Below, piece by piece: positions 1 to 8,397 of a stretch of 64,000 bases of DNA. The notes under the pieces are model-generated. The model was not told the DNA's origin. It worked only from the letters and a program-made list of their open reading frames with translations, and did not search any database. The first letter of the stretch is position 1. Every line of letters starts with the position of its first letter. The position numbers were made by a program, and so were the translations under genes. The DNA comes from Rhodoferax ferrireducens (GTDB lineage Bacteria; Pseudomonadota; Gammaproteobacteria; Burkholderiales; Burkholderiaceae_C). The stretch is from positions 62,001 through 126,000 of the forward strand of contig NZ_QEII01000298.1 of assembly GCF_003347515.1 (NCBI RefSeq). The letters are read 5' to 3'.

Positions 1-498
1 CGCGTGGCCGATGAGCTAAAAATCACCAAGATTGCGCTCGGTCACCACCGCGATGACATGCTGCAAACATTCTTTCTCAACATGTTTTTCGGCGGCAAGC
101 TCAAGGGCATGCCACCGAAACTGGTGAGCGACGACGGCGGCCACATCGTGATCCGGCCGCTGGCCAACGTGGCTGAAAAAGACCTGATCCGCTGGGCCGC
201 GCACCGCCAGTTCCCCATCATCCCGTGTAGCTTGTGCGGCAGCCAGGAGAACCTGCAGCGCAAACAGATCGGCAACATGCTGCGCGAGTGGGAAAGACAA
301 TACCCCGGTCGCACAGAAACCATGTTCACCGCACTGCAAAACGTGGTGCCCTCGCACCTGATGGATGTCAAGGCCCATAATTTCAAGGACATCAAGACCA
401 CCGGCCTGCCCTGCGCGGATGGCGACAAGGTGTTCGACGAGGAGGAATTCCCGGTGGCCTCCTTGCCCAGCCTGCAGGTGCTCAGTATCCAATCCTGA
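1..498 (+). CDS. ttcA: tRNA 2-thiocytidine biosynthesis protein TtcA, C-terminal part
   Basis: The gene enters from the left edge, so only about 165 C-terminal residues are present; the GTG at base 4 is probably internal. TtcA is a PP-loop ATPase that thiolates cytidine 32 of some tRNAs using an Fe-S cluster. Visible signatures are IALGHHRDD, a TtcA family block, and [13 protein letters not shown], the second CxxC motif that helps bind the cluster. The remainder ([13 protein letters not shown]) also fits the family tail. The next gene starts 31 bases downstream on the same strand. Confidence 0.93.
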   Translation, partial: RVADELKITKIALGHHRDDMLQTFFLNMFFGGKLKGMPPKLVSDDGGHIVIRPLANVAEKDLIRWAAHRQFPIIPCSLCGSQENLQRKQIGNMLREWERQYPGRTETMFTALQNVVPSHLMDVKAHNFKDIKTTGLPCADGDKVFDEEEFPVASLPSLQVLSIQS

Positions 499-529
499 CG
501 GGTTTGGCGCTATTTTTTTCGGGGGTTCC

Positions 530-1147
530 ATGTTCAGATCATTGATTGCTACTTTCCTGATAGCACTGGGTTTGACAGGCTGTGCCACCACGCGGCTGGT
601 GGACAGCGACGTGCGCAGCTATGCAACCCCACCCTCAGTGCCCGTCGGCGCCCATTACCGGTTTGAACGCCTGCCATCGCAGCAGGCCAATGCCGCACAA
701 CAGGCCCGGCTGGAAGCCATGGCTCAGCAGGCGCTGGCCAAGGTCGGCCTGCAGCGCGATGACGCGAGTGCCAGCTACAGCGTGCAGGTTTCGGTCGGCG
801 TGAAAGTTGACCCGTATTCGCCGGGGGACGGGCCTTACGACGGAGGGTGGCCGGGCTGGAACTTTGGCTTTGGGCTGCACAGCGGCCACATGATGATCGG
901 TGGCAGCCACCTGATGCACGGCTTTCCCGGCTTTGGTGTACCCGATCGACCTTATTACTGGCGCCAGGTCAGCTTGATCATCCGCAGCGTGAGCACCCAT
1001 CAGGTGGTGTACGAGACCCAAGCCGCCCACGATGGCCCCTGGTCCGACAGCGATACGATTCTGTCCGCCATGTTTGATGCCGCCCTGAAAGACTTTCCCA
1101 CCCCGCCCCAAGGGGTTCGCCGTGTCAATATCGAAATCCCCCGCTGA
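530..1147 (+). CDS. DUF4136 domain lipoprotein
   Basis: A 205-residue protein with a lipoprotein signal: the hydrophobic stretch MFRSLIATFLIALGL is followed by lipobox LTGC, so it should be anchored in a membrane, probably the outer one. The remainder reads as a DUF4136 domain (SYATPPSVPVGAHYRFERLP near the start, IRSVSTHQVVYETQAAHDGPW near the end); the family's function is unknown. A Gly/Trp/His/Met-rich insert occupies about residues 100-140. I use the ATG at 530 rather than the longer frame from 365 because it yields the signal peptide directly and clears the ttcA stop. Confidence 0.85.
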   Translation: MFRSLIATFLIALGLTGCATTRLVDSDVRSYATPPSVPVGAHYRFERLPSQQANAAQQARLEAMAQQALAKVGLQRDDASASYSVQVSVGVKVDPYSPGDGPYDGGWPGWNFGFGLHSGHMMIGGSHLMHGFPGFGVPDRPYYWRQVSLIIRSVSTHQVVYETQAAHDGPWSDSDTILSAMFDAALKDFPTPPQGVRRVNIEIPR

Positions 1148-1162
1148 ACCCGCCTCACGACC

Positions 1163-1804
1163 ATGCACGCCACCCGCATCATTGCCATTCGCCATGGCGA
1201 AACCGCCTGGAATGTGGACACCCGCATCCAGGGTCAACTCGACATCGGCCTGAATGAGACCGGTCGTCAGCAAGCGCGACGCGTGGCGCGCGCCTTGGCG
1301 GACGAGTCGATTCAAGCCATCTACGCCAGCGATCTGCGACGGGCCTGGGACACGGCGCACGCCATCGCCAGCGCCACCGGCGGGGCGCTGCACGCCCACA
1401 AGGGCTTGCGCGAACGTGGTTTTGGCGTATTTCAAGGCAAGACCTTTACCGAGATCGAAGCCGCCTGGCCCGATCAGGCCCAGCGCTGGCGCAGGCGCGA
1501 CCCGCAGTGGGCGCCCGAAGGCGGCGAGTCATTGGCGGCTTTGCACCACCGCATCACCCGAACCGCCGCTGAGTTGGCGGCCCGCCATCTGGGCGAGCAG
1601 ATTGTGCTGGTGGCCCATGGCGGCGTGATGGACATGCTGTACCGCGCTGCCACAGGGCAGGATTTGCAGGCCCCGCGCAGCTGGGAGGTGGGTAACGCCG
1701 CCATTAACCGCCTGCTGTGGACGCCCGACGGACTCACGCTGGTCGGCTGGTCGGACAAGCGTCATCTGGACGACGATGAGTCGCTTGACGAAACCACCGC
1801 CTGA
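1163..1804 (+). CDS. Histidine phosphatase family protein (phosphoglycerate mutase-like)
   Basis: A 213-residue protein of the histidine phosphatase superfamily. IRHGETAWN near residues 8-16 holds the phospho-accepting histidine, and VAHGGVMDML near residue 150 holds the second catalytic histidine. LRERGFGVFQGKT is the usual block between them. The length fits GpmB/CobC-type phosphatases; the substrate cannot be read from sequence. It follows the lipoprotein gene by 15 bases, so co-transcription is likely, and converges on ruvB downstream. Confidence 0.9.
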   Translation: MHATRIIAIRHGETAWNVDTRIQGQLDIGLNETGRQQARRVARALADESIQAIYASDLRRAWDTAHAIASATGGALHAHKGLRERGFGVFQGKTFTEIEAAWPDQAQRWRRRDPQWAPEGGESLAALHHRITRTAAELAARHLGEQIVLVAHGGVMDMLYRAATGQDLQAPRSWEVGNAAINRLLWTPDGLTLVGWSDKRHLDDDESLDETTA

Positions 1805-1827
1805 TTGAACCCATCAGACCCGATTCG

Positions 1828-2886
1828 TCAGGCGCCAAACAGATCCACATCACTGTTGGGCGGTGTGACGCCCAGATGCCGGTACGCCGCCAGCGTGGCA
1901 ATGCGTCCGCGCGGTGTGCGTTGCAGATAGCCTTGCTGGATCAGATAAGGCTCGATCACGTCTTCAATCGTTTCGCGCTCTTCGCCAATGCTGGCGGCGA
2001 TGTTGTCCAGTCCGACCGGGCCGCCGTCAAAGCGGTGGATCACCGCCTCCAGCAGCTTGCGGTCCATCAAATCAAAGCCCTGCGGATCGACATCGAGCAT
2101 GGCCAGCGCACGGTTGGCGATGTCCAGCGTGATCTCGCCCGCACCCTTGACGTCGGCGTAGTCGCGCACCCGGCGCAACAGCCGGTTGGCGATGCGCGGC
2201 GTGCCACGCGAGCGCCGGGCAATCTCGAAGCCGCCCTTGTCGTCGGTGGGCACCTTGAGCAGGCCGGCGCTGCGCCGCACAATCAGCGCCAACTCCTCGG
2301 CGCTGTAGAACTCCAGCCGCGCCACGATGCCGAAGCGGTCGCGCAGCGGGTTGGTCAGCATGCCGGCGCGGGTGGTGGCACCGACCAGGGTGAAGGGCTG
2401 CAGATCGAGCTTGATGGAACGCGCCGCCGGCCCCTCTCCGATCATGATGTCGATCTTGTAATCTTCCAGCGCGGGATAGAGGATTTCCTCCACCACCGGG
2501 CTGAGGCGGTGAATCTCGTCGATGAAGAGAACATCGTTCTTCTCCAGATTCGTCAGCAGGGCCGCCAGGTCTTTCGGCTTTTCCAGCACCGGGCCGCTGG
2601 TCTGGCGCAAATTGACGCCAAGTTCGTGCGCGATGATGTGCGATAGCGTGGTTTTACCCAAGCCGGGCGGGCCGAACAGCAGCACATGGTCCAGCGCCTC
2701 GTCGCGCATCTTGGCGGCGCTGATGAAGATCTCCAGCTGCTCGCGCACCTTGGCCTGGCCCACGTACTCGTCCAGCAGCTTGGGCCGCAGGGCGCGTTCA
2801 ATTGCCTCCTCGTTGGGTGAGGCCGGAGCGGCGGACAGCATGCGCTTGGGCGGAGGGGGGGCGAAATCGTCGGTCTGAATGCTCAC
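1828..2886 (-). CDS. ruvB: Holliday junction branch migration helicase RuvB
   Basis: RuvB is the hexameric AAA+ motor that drives Holliday junction migration with RuvA. Walker A ([11 protein letters not shown]), Walker B (LFIDEIHRL), sensor and arginine-finger regions ([15 protein letters not shown]) and the C-terminal winged-helix DNA-binding domain are intact. I choose the GTG at 2886 (352 aa, beginning SIQTDDF) over the in-frame GTG at 2916, because family members normally begin with this SIQTDDF block. ruvA is not adjacent: an opposite-strand carbonic anhydrase gene lies between, so ruvB must have its own promoter or be read through that gene. Confidence 0.96.
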   Translation of the reverse strand: MSIQTDDFAPPPPKRMLSAAPASPNEEAIERALRPKLLDEYVGQAKVREQLEIFISAAKMRDEALDHVLLFGPPGLGKTTLSHIIAHELGVNLRQTSGPVLEKPKDLAALLTNLEKNDVLFIDEIHRLSPVVEEILYPALEDYKIDIMIGEGPAARSIKLDLQPFTLVGATTRAGMLTNPLRDRFGIVARLEFYSAEELALIVRRSAGLLKVPTDDKGGFEIARRSRGTPRIANRLLRRVRDYADVKGAGEITLDIANRALAMLDVDPQGFDLMDRKLLEAVIHRFDGGPVGLDNIAASIGEERETIEDVIEPYLIQQGYLQRTPRGRIATLAAYRHLGVTPPNSDVDLFGA

Positions 2887-3036
2887 GGGGGATGGGGATG
2901 CGAAGTGGAGCTTCACTATAGCGTGCAGCGGACGCCACAGCTCAAGTACCGTCTTGAATCGGCCGATAACAAGCTACAACCCCGTCTTTGCAAAAAGCGG
3001 CCTGATCATCGTGAATATCCTCTGGGTCCACCCGAC

Positions 3037-4275
3037 ATGACTACGACTCGCCTGAAACCCCAGCCCCCAAGTTCCCGTTTTCAGCGCCCTATTTTGTCCT
3101 CATGGACGCATTCCTGGCGCCTCTGGCACGCAGGGGGCATGTCCTCTTGCCTGGCCATCGCCCTGGTGACGGGGCAGCCAGCCCCGGCCCGGGCCGCCGA
3201 CCCTGCCGCAGCGCATGAAGTGACCCCTGCCGTAGCGGCCAAAAAGCACGTCGCGCCGGCCTCCGCAGGCAAAAGCGTGACGGAGCAGCTGAACGAGGCG
3301 GTTGAAAGCGGTGCGCTGATCAAGAAGCGCATCACCCTGGTGGTCAACGGCAAAGAAAAAAAATTCATCACGATTCCCGCCAAAGAGCCGAGCGCGCCAG
3401 CCGATGCGCCTGCCAAGCCAGCAGCGAGCGAACACCCTGCCGAGTCCGCACACGCAGCAGCCTCCAAGCGGGCTCCGGCCGCCGTCAACCCGCAGGCCAG
3501 CCGCCAGTACATCCGCGCCAAGGCCGCGGCGCTGACCGGCCATGAGGCGCCCGAGGCTGCCCCCCTGACCGGGGCTGCCCACCATGAAGGCGAAGTGCAC
3601 TGGGCTTACACCGGCGACAACGGCCCCCAAGCCTGGGGCAAACTCAAACCCGACTTCAACGTGTGTGCCCTGGGCAAGCGCCAATCGCCCATCAACATCG
3701 AAGAGACCGGCACGCTGCAGGGCCCGGCCGAGCCCCTGCGCTTCAATTACCAGCCCAGCAGCGGCAGCGTGGTGAACAATGGCCACACGATTCAGGTCGA
3801 CCTGTACGGCGACAACTCGTTGACGGTGCGCGACTCCACCTACAAGCTGGTGCAGTTTCATTTTCATCACCCCTCGGAGGAGCAGGTCAACTACCGGGGT
3901 TTTGCCATGGTGGCGCACCTGGTCCACAAGAATGCCGAGGGCCAGCTGGCCGTGGTGGCGGTGTTGCTGGACCCCGGTGTCGCCAACGCCCTGGTGAACA
4001 AGGTCTGGACCTATATGCCGCTGGACGCGGGCGACCGCGTGCGCATGCCCACCGGCCTGATCGACATGAACGAGTTACTGCCCAAGGATCAGCGCTATTA
4101 CCAGTTCATGGGCTCCCTCACGACGCCGCCCTGTACCGAAGGCGTGCTGTGGCTGGTGCTCAAACAGCCCACCCCGGTGAGCCGGGAGCAGATCAAGCTG
4201 TTCTCCCAGTTGTTTCCCCTCAATGCGCGCCCGGTGCAAGCCGTGAATGGCCGGCCGATTCGGGACGCGCAGTAG
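3037..4275 (+). CDS. Alpha-class carbonic anhydrase, periplasmic, with long N-terminal extension
   Basis: A 412-residue protein whose C-terminal ~230 residues are an alpha-carbonic anhydrase (CO2 hydration). Zinc ligands are visible in QFHFHHPSEE (two His) and AHLVHKN (third His); QSPINIEE and SLTTPPCTEGVLW are family signatures. The first ~175 residues are not catalytic: a basic start, a hydrophobic segment (SSCLAIALVTGQPAPARA) that looks like a Sec signal, then an Ala/Pro/Lys-rich linker containing ITLVVNGKEKKF. Starts at 3037 or 3139 are both possible; 3139 would put the signal at the very N-terminus. The gene sits between ruvA and ruvB on the opposite strand. Confidence 0.93.
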   Translation: MTTTRLKPQPPSSRFQRPILSSWTHSWRLWHAGGMSSCLAIALVTGQPAPARAADPAAAHEVTPAVAAKKHVAPASAGKSVTEQLNEAVESGALIKKRITLVVNGKEKKFITIPAKEPSAPADAPAKPAASEHPAESAHAAASKRAPAAVNPQASRQYIRAKAAALTGHEAPEAAPLTGAAHHEGEVHWAYTGDNGPQAWGKLKPDFNVCALGKRQSPINIEETGTLQGPAEPLRFNYQPSSGSVVNNGHTIQVDLYGDNSLTVRDSTYKLVQFHFHHPSEEQVNYRGFAMVAHLVHKNAEGQLAVVAVLLDPGVANALVNKVWTYMPLDAGDRVRMPTGLIDMNELLPKDQRYYQFMGSLTTPPCTEGVLWLVLKQPTPVSREQIKLFSQLFPLNARPVQAVNGRPIRDAQ

Positions 4276-4300
4276 GTTTTTTCAGGCTTTGGTGGGCCGG

Positions 4301-4876
4301 TCAGGCTCTTGACAGCGCCCGCAACGCCAGCTTGATGCCGTCGCTCACGCCCACATCGACCGGCAGGGCCTTGAGTGACACCGCCGCTTCCTTGTCGCTG
4401 TAACCCAAGGCCAGCAAGGCCTGCAGGATATCGGCTTGGGCGTCGTTGGCCACGCTGGCAGCCACACCAATATCCGGCCCCAGCTTGCCTTTGAGTTCCA
4501 GCAACAAACGTTCCGCCGTCTTCTTGCCAATCCCGGGCACCTTGATCAGCCGCCCGGCTTCCTGCAGCGTCACCGCCTGCGCCAGCTCCCCCACGCTCAT
4601 GCCCGACAGCACCGACAAGGCGGTGCGGGGCCCGACGCCGGAAATCTTGATGAGCTGGCGAAAGGCCTCGCGCTCCTGCGCGTGCTCGAAGCCATAGAGA
4701 ATCTGCGCGTCTTCGCGCACCACAAAGTGCGTCAGCAGACTGACGCGTGCGCCCAGTTCCGGCAGGTTGTAAAACGTGCTCATGGGCACATGCACCTCAT
4801 AGCCCACACCGTTGCAATCCACCAGCACCTGCGGTGGATTTTTGTTGGCGAGCGTGCCTGTCAATTTGCCGATCAT
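4301..4876 (-). CDS. ruvA: Holliday junction branch migration protein RuvA
   Basis: RuvA tetramers bind four-way junctions and load RuvB. The 191-residue product starts MIGKLTG as usual. It has the N-terminal OB-fold, the helix-hairpin-helix pair ([15 protein letters not shown] and [19 protein letters not shown]) and a C-terminal domain with [12 protein letters not shown] that contacts RuvB. It converges on the carbonic anhydrase gene, with only 25 bases between stop codons, and is divergent from phoH. Confidence 0.96.
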   Translation of the reverse strand: MIGKLTGTLANKNPPQVLVDCNGVGYEVHVPMSTFYNLPELGARVSLLTHFVVREDAQILYGFEHAQEREAFRQLIKISGVGPRTALSVLSGMSVGELAQAVTLQEAGRLIKVPGIGKKTAERLLLELKGKLGPDIGVAASVANDAQADILQALLALGYSDKEAAVSLKALPVDVGVSDGIKLALRALSRA

Positions 4877-4917
4877 TTCTTGCCTATCATTGGTAACCCT
4901 TTTCAGGAATTATCAAC

Positions 4918-5925
4918 TTGATTCTCAGACACCTGTTTTCCCCGCCCAACAACATCCGGCTCGGTCATCTGTGCGGCCCCATGGACGAACATCTGCGCAC
5001 CATCGAAGTGGCATTGCAGGTCAAAATTGCGCACCGGCACGAGCAGTTCAAGGTCGATGGCACCAAGGCCAATGCCAAGCGCGGCATGGAGATGCTGCAA
5101 GCCTTGTATGAAATGGCGGCGCGCCCGATCGACACCGCCACCATCCAACTGATGCTGGCCGGCGACCCCGATATGGTTGACGCTGACAGCATGGCGCTGA
5201 AAACCAAGCGCAACGACCTGCGCGCCCGCACGCTCAACCAGGCCACCTACCTGGACAACATCGCCCTGCACGACATCACCTTCGGCATCGGCCCGGCCGG
5301 CACCGGCAAAACCTATCTGGCCGTGGCCATGGCGGTGGACGCCTTGCAGCGCAGCGCCGTGCAACGCATCATGCTGACGCGACCTGCCGTGGAAGCCGGC
5401 GAGCGACTCGGCTATTTACCCGGCGATCTGGCCCAGAAGATCGACCCCTACTTGCGCCCGCTGTACGACGCGCTGTACGAGCTGATGGGTTTCGAGCAGG
5501 TGCAAAAAGCGCTGGAGCGCCAGACCATCGAGGTCGCGCCGCTGGCCTTCATGCGCGGACGCACGCTGAACAACGCTTTTGTGATTCTGGACGAGGCGCA
5601 AAACACCACGCCCGAACAGATGAAGATGTTCCTGACCCGCATCGGCTTTGGCTCCAAGGCCGTGGTGACGGGTGACGTGAGCCAGATCGACCTGCCCAAA
5701 ACCCAGCTCAGTGGCCTGATTGACGCCGAGCGCGTGCTCAAGCGCGTGGACGGCATCGCCATTTGCCGCTTCACCAGCGCCGACGTGGTGCGCCATCCGC
5801 TGGTGGCGCGCATCGTCGACGCCTACGACGCACCGGGACGCATCAACCTGTATCGGCGCGACGACGCCGACCCGGAGGTGCCTGCCGTCGTGGCGCGTCC
5901 CCGCAACCGGAAAAAGCTGGTTTAA
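4918..5925 (+). CDS. PhoH family ATPase (YbeZ-like)
   Basis: A 335-residue PhoH-like P-loop ATPase, usually encoded with YbeY and implicated in RNA processing and ribosome quality control. GIGPAGTGKTYLAVA is Walker A and FVILDEAQNTTPEQMKMFL is Walker B. The N-terminal segment up to about residue 110 (EHLRTIEVALQVKIAHRHEQ) is KH-like. The TTG start at 4918 is supported by AGGA about 9 bases upstream and by family-like residues (LRHLFSPPNNIRLGHLCGP) straight after it. ybeY follows after a 48-bp repeat, forming the common phoH-ybeY pair. Confidence 0.93.
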   Translation: MILRHLFSPPNNIRLGHLCGPMDEHLRTIEVALQVKIAHRHEQFKVDGTKANAKRGMEMLQALYEMAARPIDTATIQLMLAGDPDMVDADSMALKTKRNDLRARTLNQATYLDNIALHDITFGIGPAGTGKTYLAVAMAVDALQRSAVQRIMLTRPAVEAGERLGYLPGDLAQKIDPYLRPLYDALYELMGFEQVQKALERQTIEVAPLAFMRGRTLNNAFVILDEAQNTTPEQMKMFLTRIGFGSKAVVTGDVSQIDLPKTQLSGLIDAERVLKRVDGIAICRFTSADVVRHPLVARIVDAYDAPGRINLYRRDDADPEVPAVVARPRNRKKLV

Positions 5926-5940
5926 CAGTCTTTCTTATTG

Positions 5941-5988
5941 CTATTTAAATAATAGCTGCTTACGCATATCCACCAAGGGCTAGAGACC
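5941..5988 (+). repeat. Dispersed Comamonadaceae-type repeat, copy 1
   Basis: A 48-bp element between phoH and ybeY: an AT-rich inverted repeat head (CTATTTAAATAATAGC), a 20-nt spacer, then GGGCTAGAGACC. The ybeY start codon follows 9 bases after its end. Other copies are at 6464, 36038, 39488 and inside manC at 49125; the spacer length is 20 nt in every copy. Confidence 0.8.
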
Positions 5989-5997
5989 TTTTTAACC

Positions 5998-6453
5998 ATG
6001 TTAATGCTGAATCAACTCGCTTTATCCCTGCAATTCGGCAAAATTGACGATGCCGCCCTGCACCGCGCGGCCCTGCCCCGGCACAAGGTTGCCCGCTGGA
6101 TTCGCCATGCGCTGCAAAGCGACGCCGAAATCACGGTGCGCATCGTGGATGCCGAAGAAGGACTGGCGCTGAACCGCGACTACCGGAAAAAAGACTACGC
6201 CACCAACGTGCTGACTTTCGACTACACGCAAGAACCCGTGGTCACCGCCGACCTGGTGCTGTGCGCCCCGGTAGTGGCCCAGGAAGCCAAGGAACAAGGC
6301 AAAACGCTGGAAGCCCACTACGCCCACCTGCTGGTGCACGGCACGCTGCATGCGCAGGGCTGGGACCATGAAACCAGCGAGGAAGACGCCCAGGTGATGG
6401 AACTGCGCGAGGTGGAAATACTGGCCCGGCTCGGCTTCGACAGCCCATATTAA
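5998..6453 (+). CDS. ybeY: rRNA maturation endoribonuclease YbeY
   Basis: A 151-residue UPF0054 metalloprotein acting in 16S rRNA 3'-end maturation and ribosome quality control. The metal-binding signature is intact as [12 protein letters not shown] near residue 118 (three histidines, family HGxLHLxGYDH). [16 protein letters not shown] near residue 55 is the second conserved block. The ATG at 5998 lies just behind repeat copy 1, with no strong ribosome-binding site. It is downstream of phoH, the usual arrangement. Confidence 0.93.
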   Translation: MLMLNQLALSLQFGKIDDAALHRAALPRHKVARWIRHALQSDAEITVRIVDAEEGLALNRDYRKKDYATNVLTFDYTQEPVVTADLVLCAPVVAQEAKEQGKTLEAHYAHLLVHGTLHAQGWDHETSEEDAQVMELREVEILARLGFDSPY

Positions 6454-6463
6454 TGATTAAATA

Positions 6464-6512
6464 GGCCTCTAGCCCTCGTCAATAGGGCGCAATATGCTAT
6501 TAAATATATAGC
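6464..6512 (-). repeat. Dispersed Comamonadaceae-type repeat, copy 2
   Basis: A 49-bp copy in reverse orientation between the converging ybeY and dtd genes. Read on the minus strand it is GCTATATATTTAATAGC, a 20-nt spacer with GCGC at spacer positions 6-9, then GGGCTAGAGGCC. No separate terminator hairpin is evident here, so the GCTAT...ATAGC hairpin may serve that function. Confidence 0.8.
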
Positions 6513-6527
6513 ACACCAACCGATGCA

Positions 6528-6995
6528 CTAACGGGCGTCTGGCGCCATGCGCAGGGGAATCGTCACCGGGCCGTCGTTCACCAGATGCACCTGCATGTCG
6601 GCGCCAAACTGCCCGGTCTGCACCAGCGGATGGGCGAGCCGGGCTTGCGCCACAAAATAGTCGTACAGCCGGCGGCCTTCGTCGGGCAGGGCAGCGCCGG
6701 TGAAACCCGGCCGGTTGCCGCCCGACACATCGGCCGCCAGCGTGAACTGGCTCACCACCAGCAGGCCGCCCGCCCAACCCTGGCCGTCCATGTCTTGCAC
6801 GCTGTGGTTCATCTTGCCCGCATCGTCACTGAAAATGCGCAGTTTCAGCAGCTTCACCAGCAGCTTGTCGCTCTGGACCTCCGTGTCACCGCGCTCGGCG
6901 CACAGCAGCACCAGCAAGCCCGGCCCAATTTCACCAGCCACCTGACCCTCGATCAAGACGCGCGCCTCGCTGACACGCTGCAAAACGGCAATCAC
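6528..6995 (-). CDS. dtd: D-aminoacyl-tRNA deacylase Dtd
   Basis: Dtd hydrolyses D-amino acids from mischarged tRNA, notably D-Tyr-tRNA. The 155-residue product contains both active-site signatures: [17 protein letters not shown] and NDGPVTIPL. The GTG at 6995 is preferred because it gives the canonical start [10 protein letters not shown]; the longer frame to 7061 overlaps tyrS. It begins 16 bases after the tyrS stop, so the tyrosyl-tRNA synthetase and the enzyme that edits its D-products probably share a transcript. Confidence 0.94.
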   Translation of the reverse strand: MIAVLQRVSEARVLIEGQVAGEIGPGLLVLLCAERGDTEVQSDKLLVKLLKLRIFSDDAGKMNHSVQDMDGQGWAGGLLVVSQFTLAADVSGGNRPGFTGAALPDEGRRLYDYFVAQARLAHPLVQTGQFGADMQVHLVNDGPVTIPLRMAPDAR

Positions 6996-7011
6996 GTCGG
7001 TTGGGCGCCGC

Positions 7012-8256
7012 TTAGCCGAGCGTGACCTTGGCAAACTTGCGTTTGCCGACCTGAACCACATAGGTGCCCGTCCCCAGCTTCAGCCCCTTGTCGCTCACCA
7101 CGCTGGAGTCCACGCGCACGCCGCCACCGTCAATCAGGCGGTTGCCCTCGCCGCTGGACGCCGCCAGCCCGGCCAGCTTGAGCAAGGCGCCGATGCCCAG
7201 TGGCGCGCCACCCTCACCCAACGGCAAAGAAAGCTCATCAATCTCGTCCGGCACGCCGCCCTTGCTGCGGTTGATGAAATCCTGCTCGGCCGCGTCGGCT
7301 GCGGCGGGCGAGTGGAAACGGGCCGTGATCTCCTTCGCCAGCGCCACCTTGGCGTCTTTCGGGTTGCGCCCGGCCGCCACTTCGGCGCGAAGGACCGCGA
7401 TATCAGCCTCGCTCCTGAAACTCAGCAAGGTGTACCAGCGCCACATCAGCACGTCCGAGATGCTCAACACCTTGGCAAACATGGTGTTCGCGTCTTCCGA
7501 AATGCCGATGTAGTTGTTCTTGCTTTTGGACATTTTCTCAATGCCGTCCAGCCCCTCAAGCAGCGGCATGGTCAAGATGCATTGCGGCTCCTGGCCGTAT
7601 TCGGCCTGCAGGTGACGCCCCATCAGCAAATTGAATTTCTGGTCGGTGCCGCCCAGCTCCAAGTCGCTTTTCAGGGCCACCGAGTCGTAGCCCTGCATCA
7701 GCGGATACAAAAACTCGTGCACGCTGATCGGCGTACCGGACTTGAAGCGGTCATGAAAGTCATTGCGCTCCATCATCCGGGCCACCGTGTATTTGGCCGC
7801 CAGCTCGATCATGCCGCGCGACCCCAGGCTGTCGCCCCATTCGCTGTTGTAGCGAATCTCGGTTTTGGCCGGGTCCAACACCATTGAGGCCTGGCGGTAA
7901 TAGGTCTGGGCATTGACCTCAATTTGTTCGCGGGTCAGTGGCGGGCGCGTGGTGTTGCGACCCGACGGGTCGCCAATCAGGGTGGTGAAGTCGCCAATCA
8001 AGAAAATGACGGTATGGCCCAAATCCTGCAATTGGCGCATCTTGTTGAGCACCACCGTGTGGCCGATATGGATGTCCGGGGCGGTCGGATCGAGGCCCAG
8101 CTTGATGCGCAGCGGCGTACCGGTGGCTTCAGCACGGGCCAGCTTCTTGACCCAATCGTCTTGCGGAATCAACTCTTCACAGCCCCGCAAGGTCACCGCG
8201 AGCGCCTCCCGGACACGATCTGTTACAGGAAAACGGGGAGATAAGGCTTGATTCAT
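7012..8256 (-). CDS. tyrS: Tyrosyl-tRNA synthetase
   Basis: A class I aminoacyl-tRNA synthetase of 414 residues that charges tRNA-Tyr. The HIGH motif is in [14 protein letters not shown] (about residue 55), the KMSKS motif in [10 protein letters not shown] (about residue 240), and the C-terminus has an S4-like RNA-binding segment ([17 protein letters not shown]). The form resembles the proteobacterial TyrS/TyrZ lineage whose Rossmann fold begins GLDPTAPD. It is followed by dtd and divergent from the M23 peptidase gene. Confidence 0.95.
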   Translation of the reverse strand: MNQALSPRFPVTDRVREALAVTLRGCEELIPQDDWVKKLARAEATGTPLRIKLGLDPTAPDIHIGHTVVLNKMRQLQDLGHTVIFLIGDFTTLIGDPSGRNTTRPPLTREQIEVNAQTYYRQASMVLDPAKTEIRYNSEWGDSLGSRGMIELAAKYTVARMMERNDFHDRFKSGTPISVHEFLYPLMQGYDSVALKSDLELGGTDQKFNLLMGRHLQAEYGQEPQCILTMPLLEGLDGIEKMSKSKNNYIGISEDANTMFAKVLSISDVLMWRWYTLLSFRSEADIAVLRAEVAAGRNPKDAKVALAKEITARFHSPAAADAAEQDFINRSKGGVPDEIDELSLPLGEGGAPLGIGALLKLAGLAASSGEGNRLIDGGGVRVDSSVVSDKGLKLGTGTYVVQVGKRKFAKVTLG

Positions 8257-8292
8257 AAGGGTTTTTCTTGGTGCATTCGGGTGGAGCGAAGT

Positions 8293-8298
8293 TATACT
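8293..8298 (+). promoter_or_regulatory. Candidate -10 box for the M23 peptidase-anmK operon
   Basis: In the 141-bp divergent gap between tyrS and the M23 peptidase gene, TATACT resembles a sigma-70 -10 element. TTGGTG at 8268-8273 is a poor -35 match with 19-bp spacing. The reverse complement TATAAC could instead serve tyrS. Weak evidence. Confidence 0.3.
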
Positions 8299-8397
8299 CT
8301 GCGTTCGCTCAAGCGCCTGATTTTAATTCCTCAAGCATGAGCACCCTCTTTTGTCCGTTCGGTTACACACAAACCAACCTCACCTGGAACGCTTGTT

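Noticed and set aside
2887..2916. Upstream GTG extending ruvB by ten residues
   Set aside because: Family members start at the SIQTDDF block, reached from the GTG at 2886; the extra residues ([10 protein letters not shown]) look unconserved and neither start has a strong ribosome-binding site to favour the longer form.
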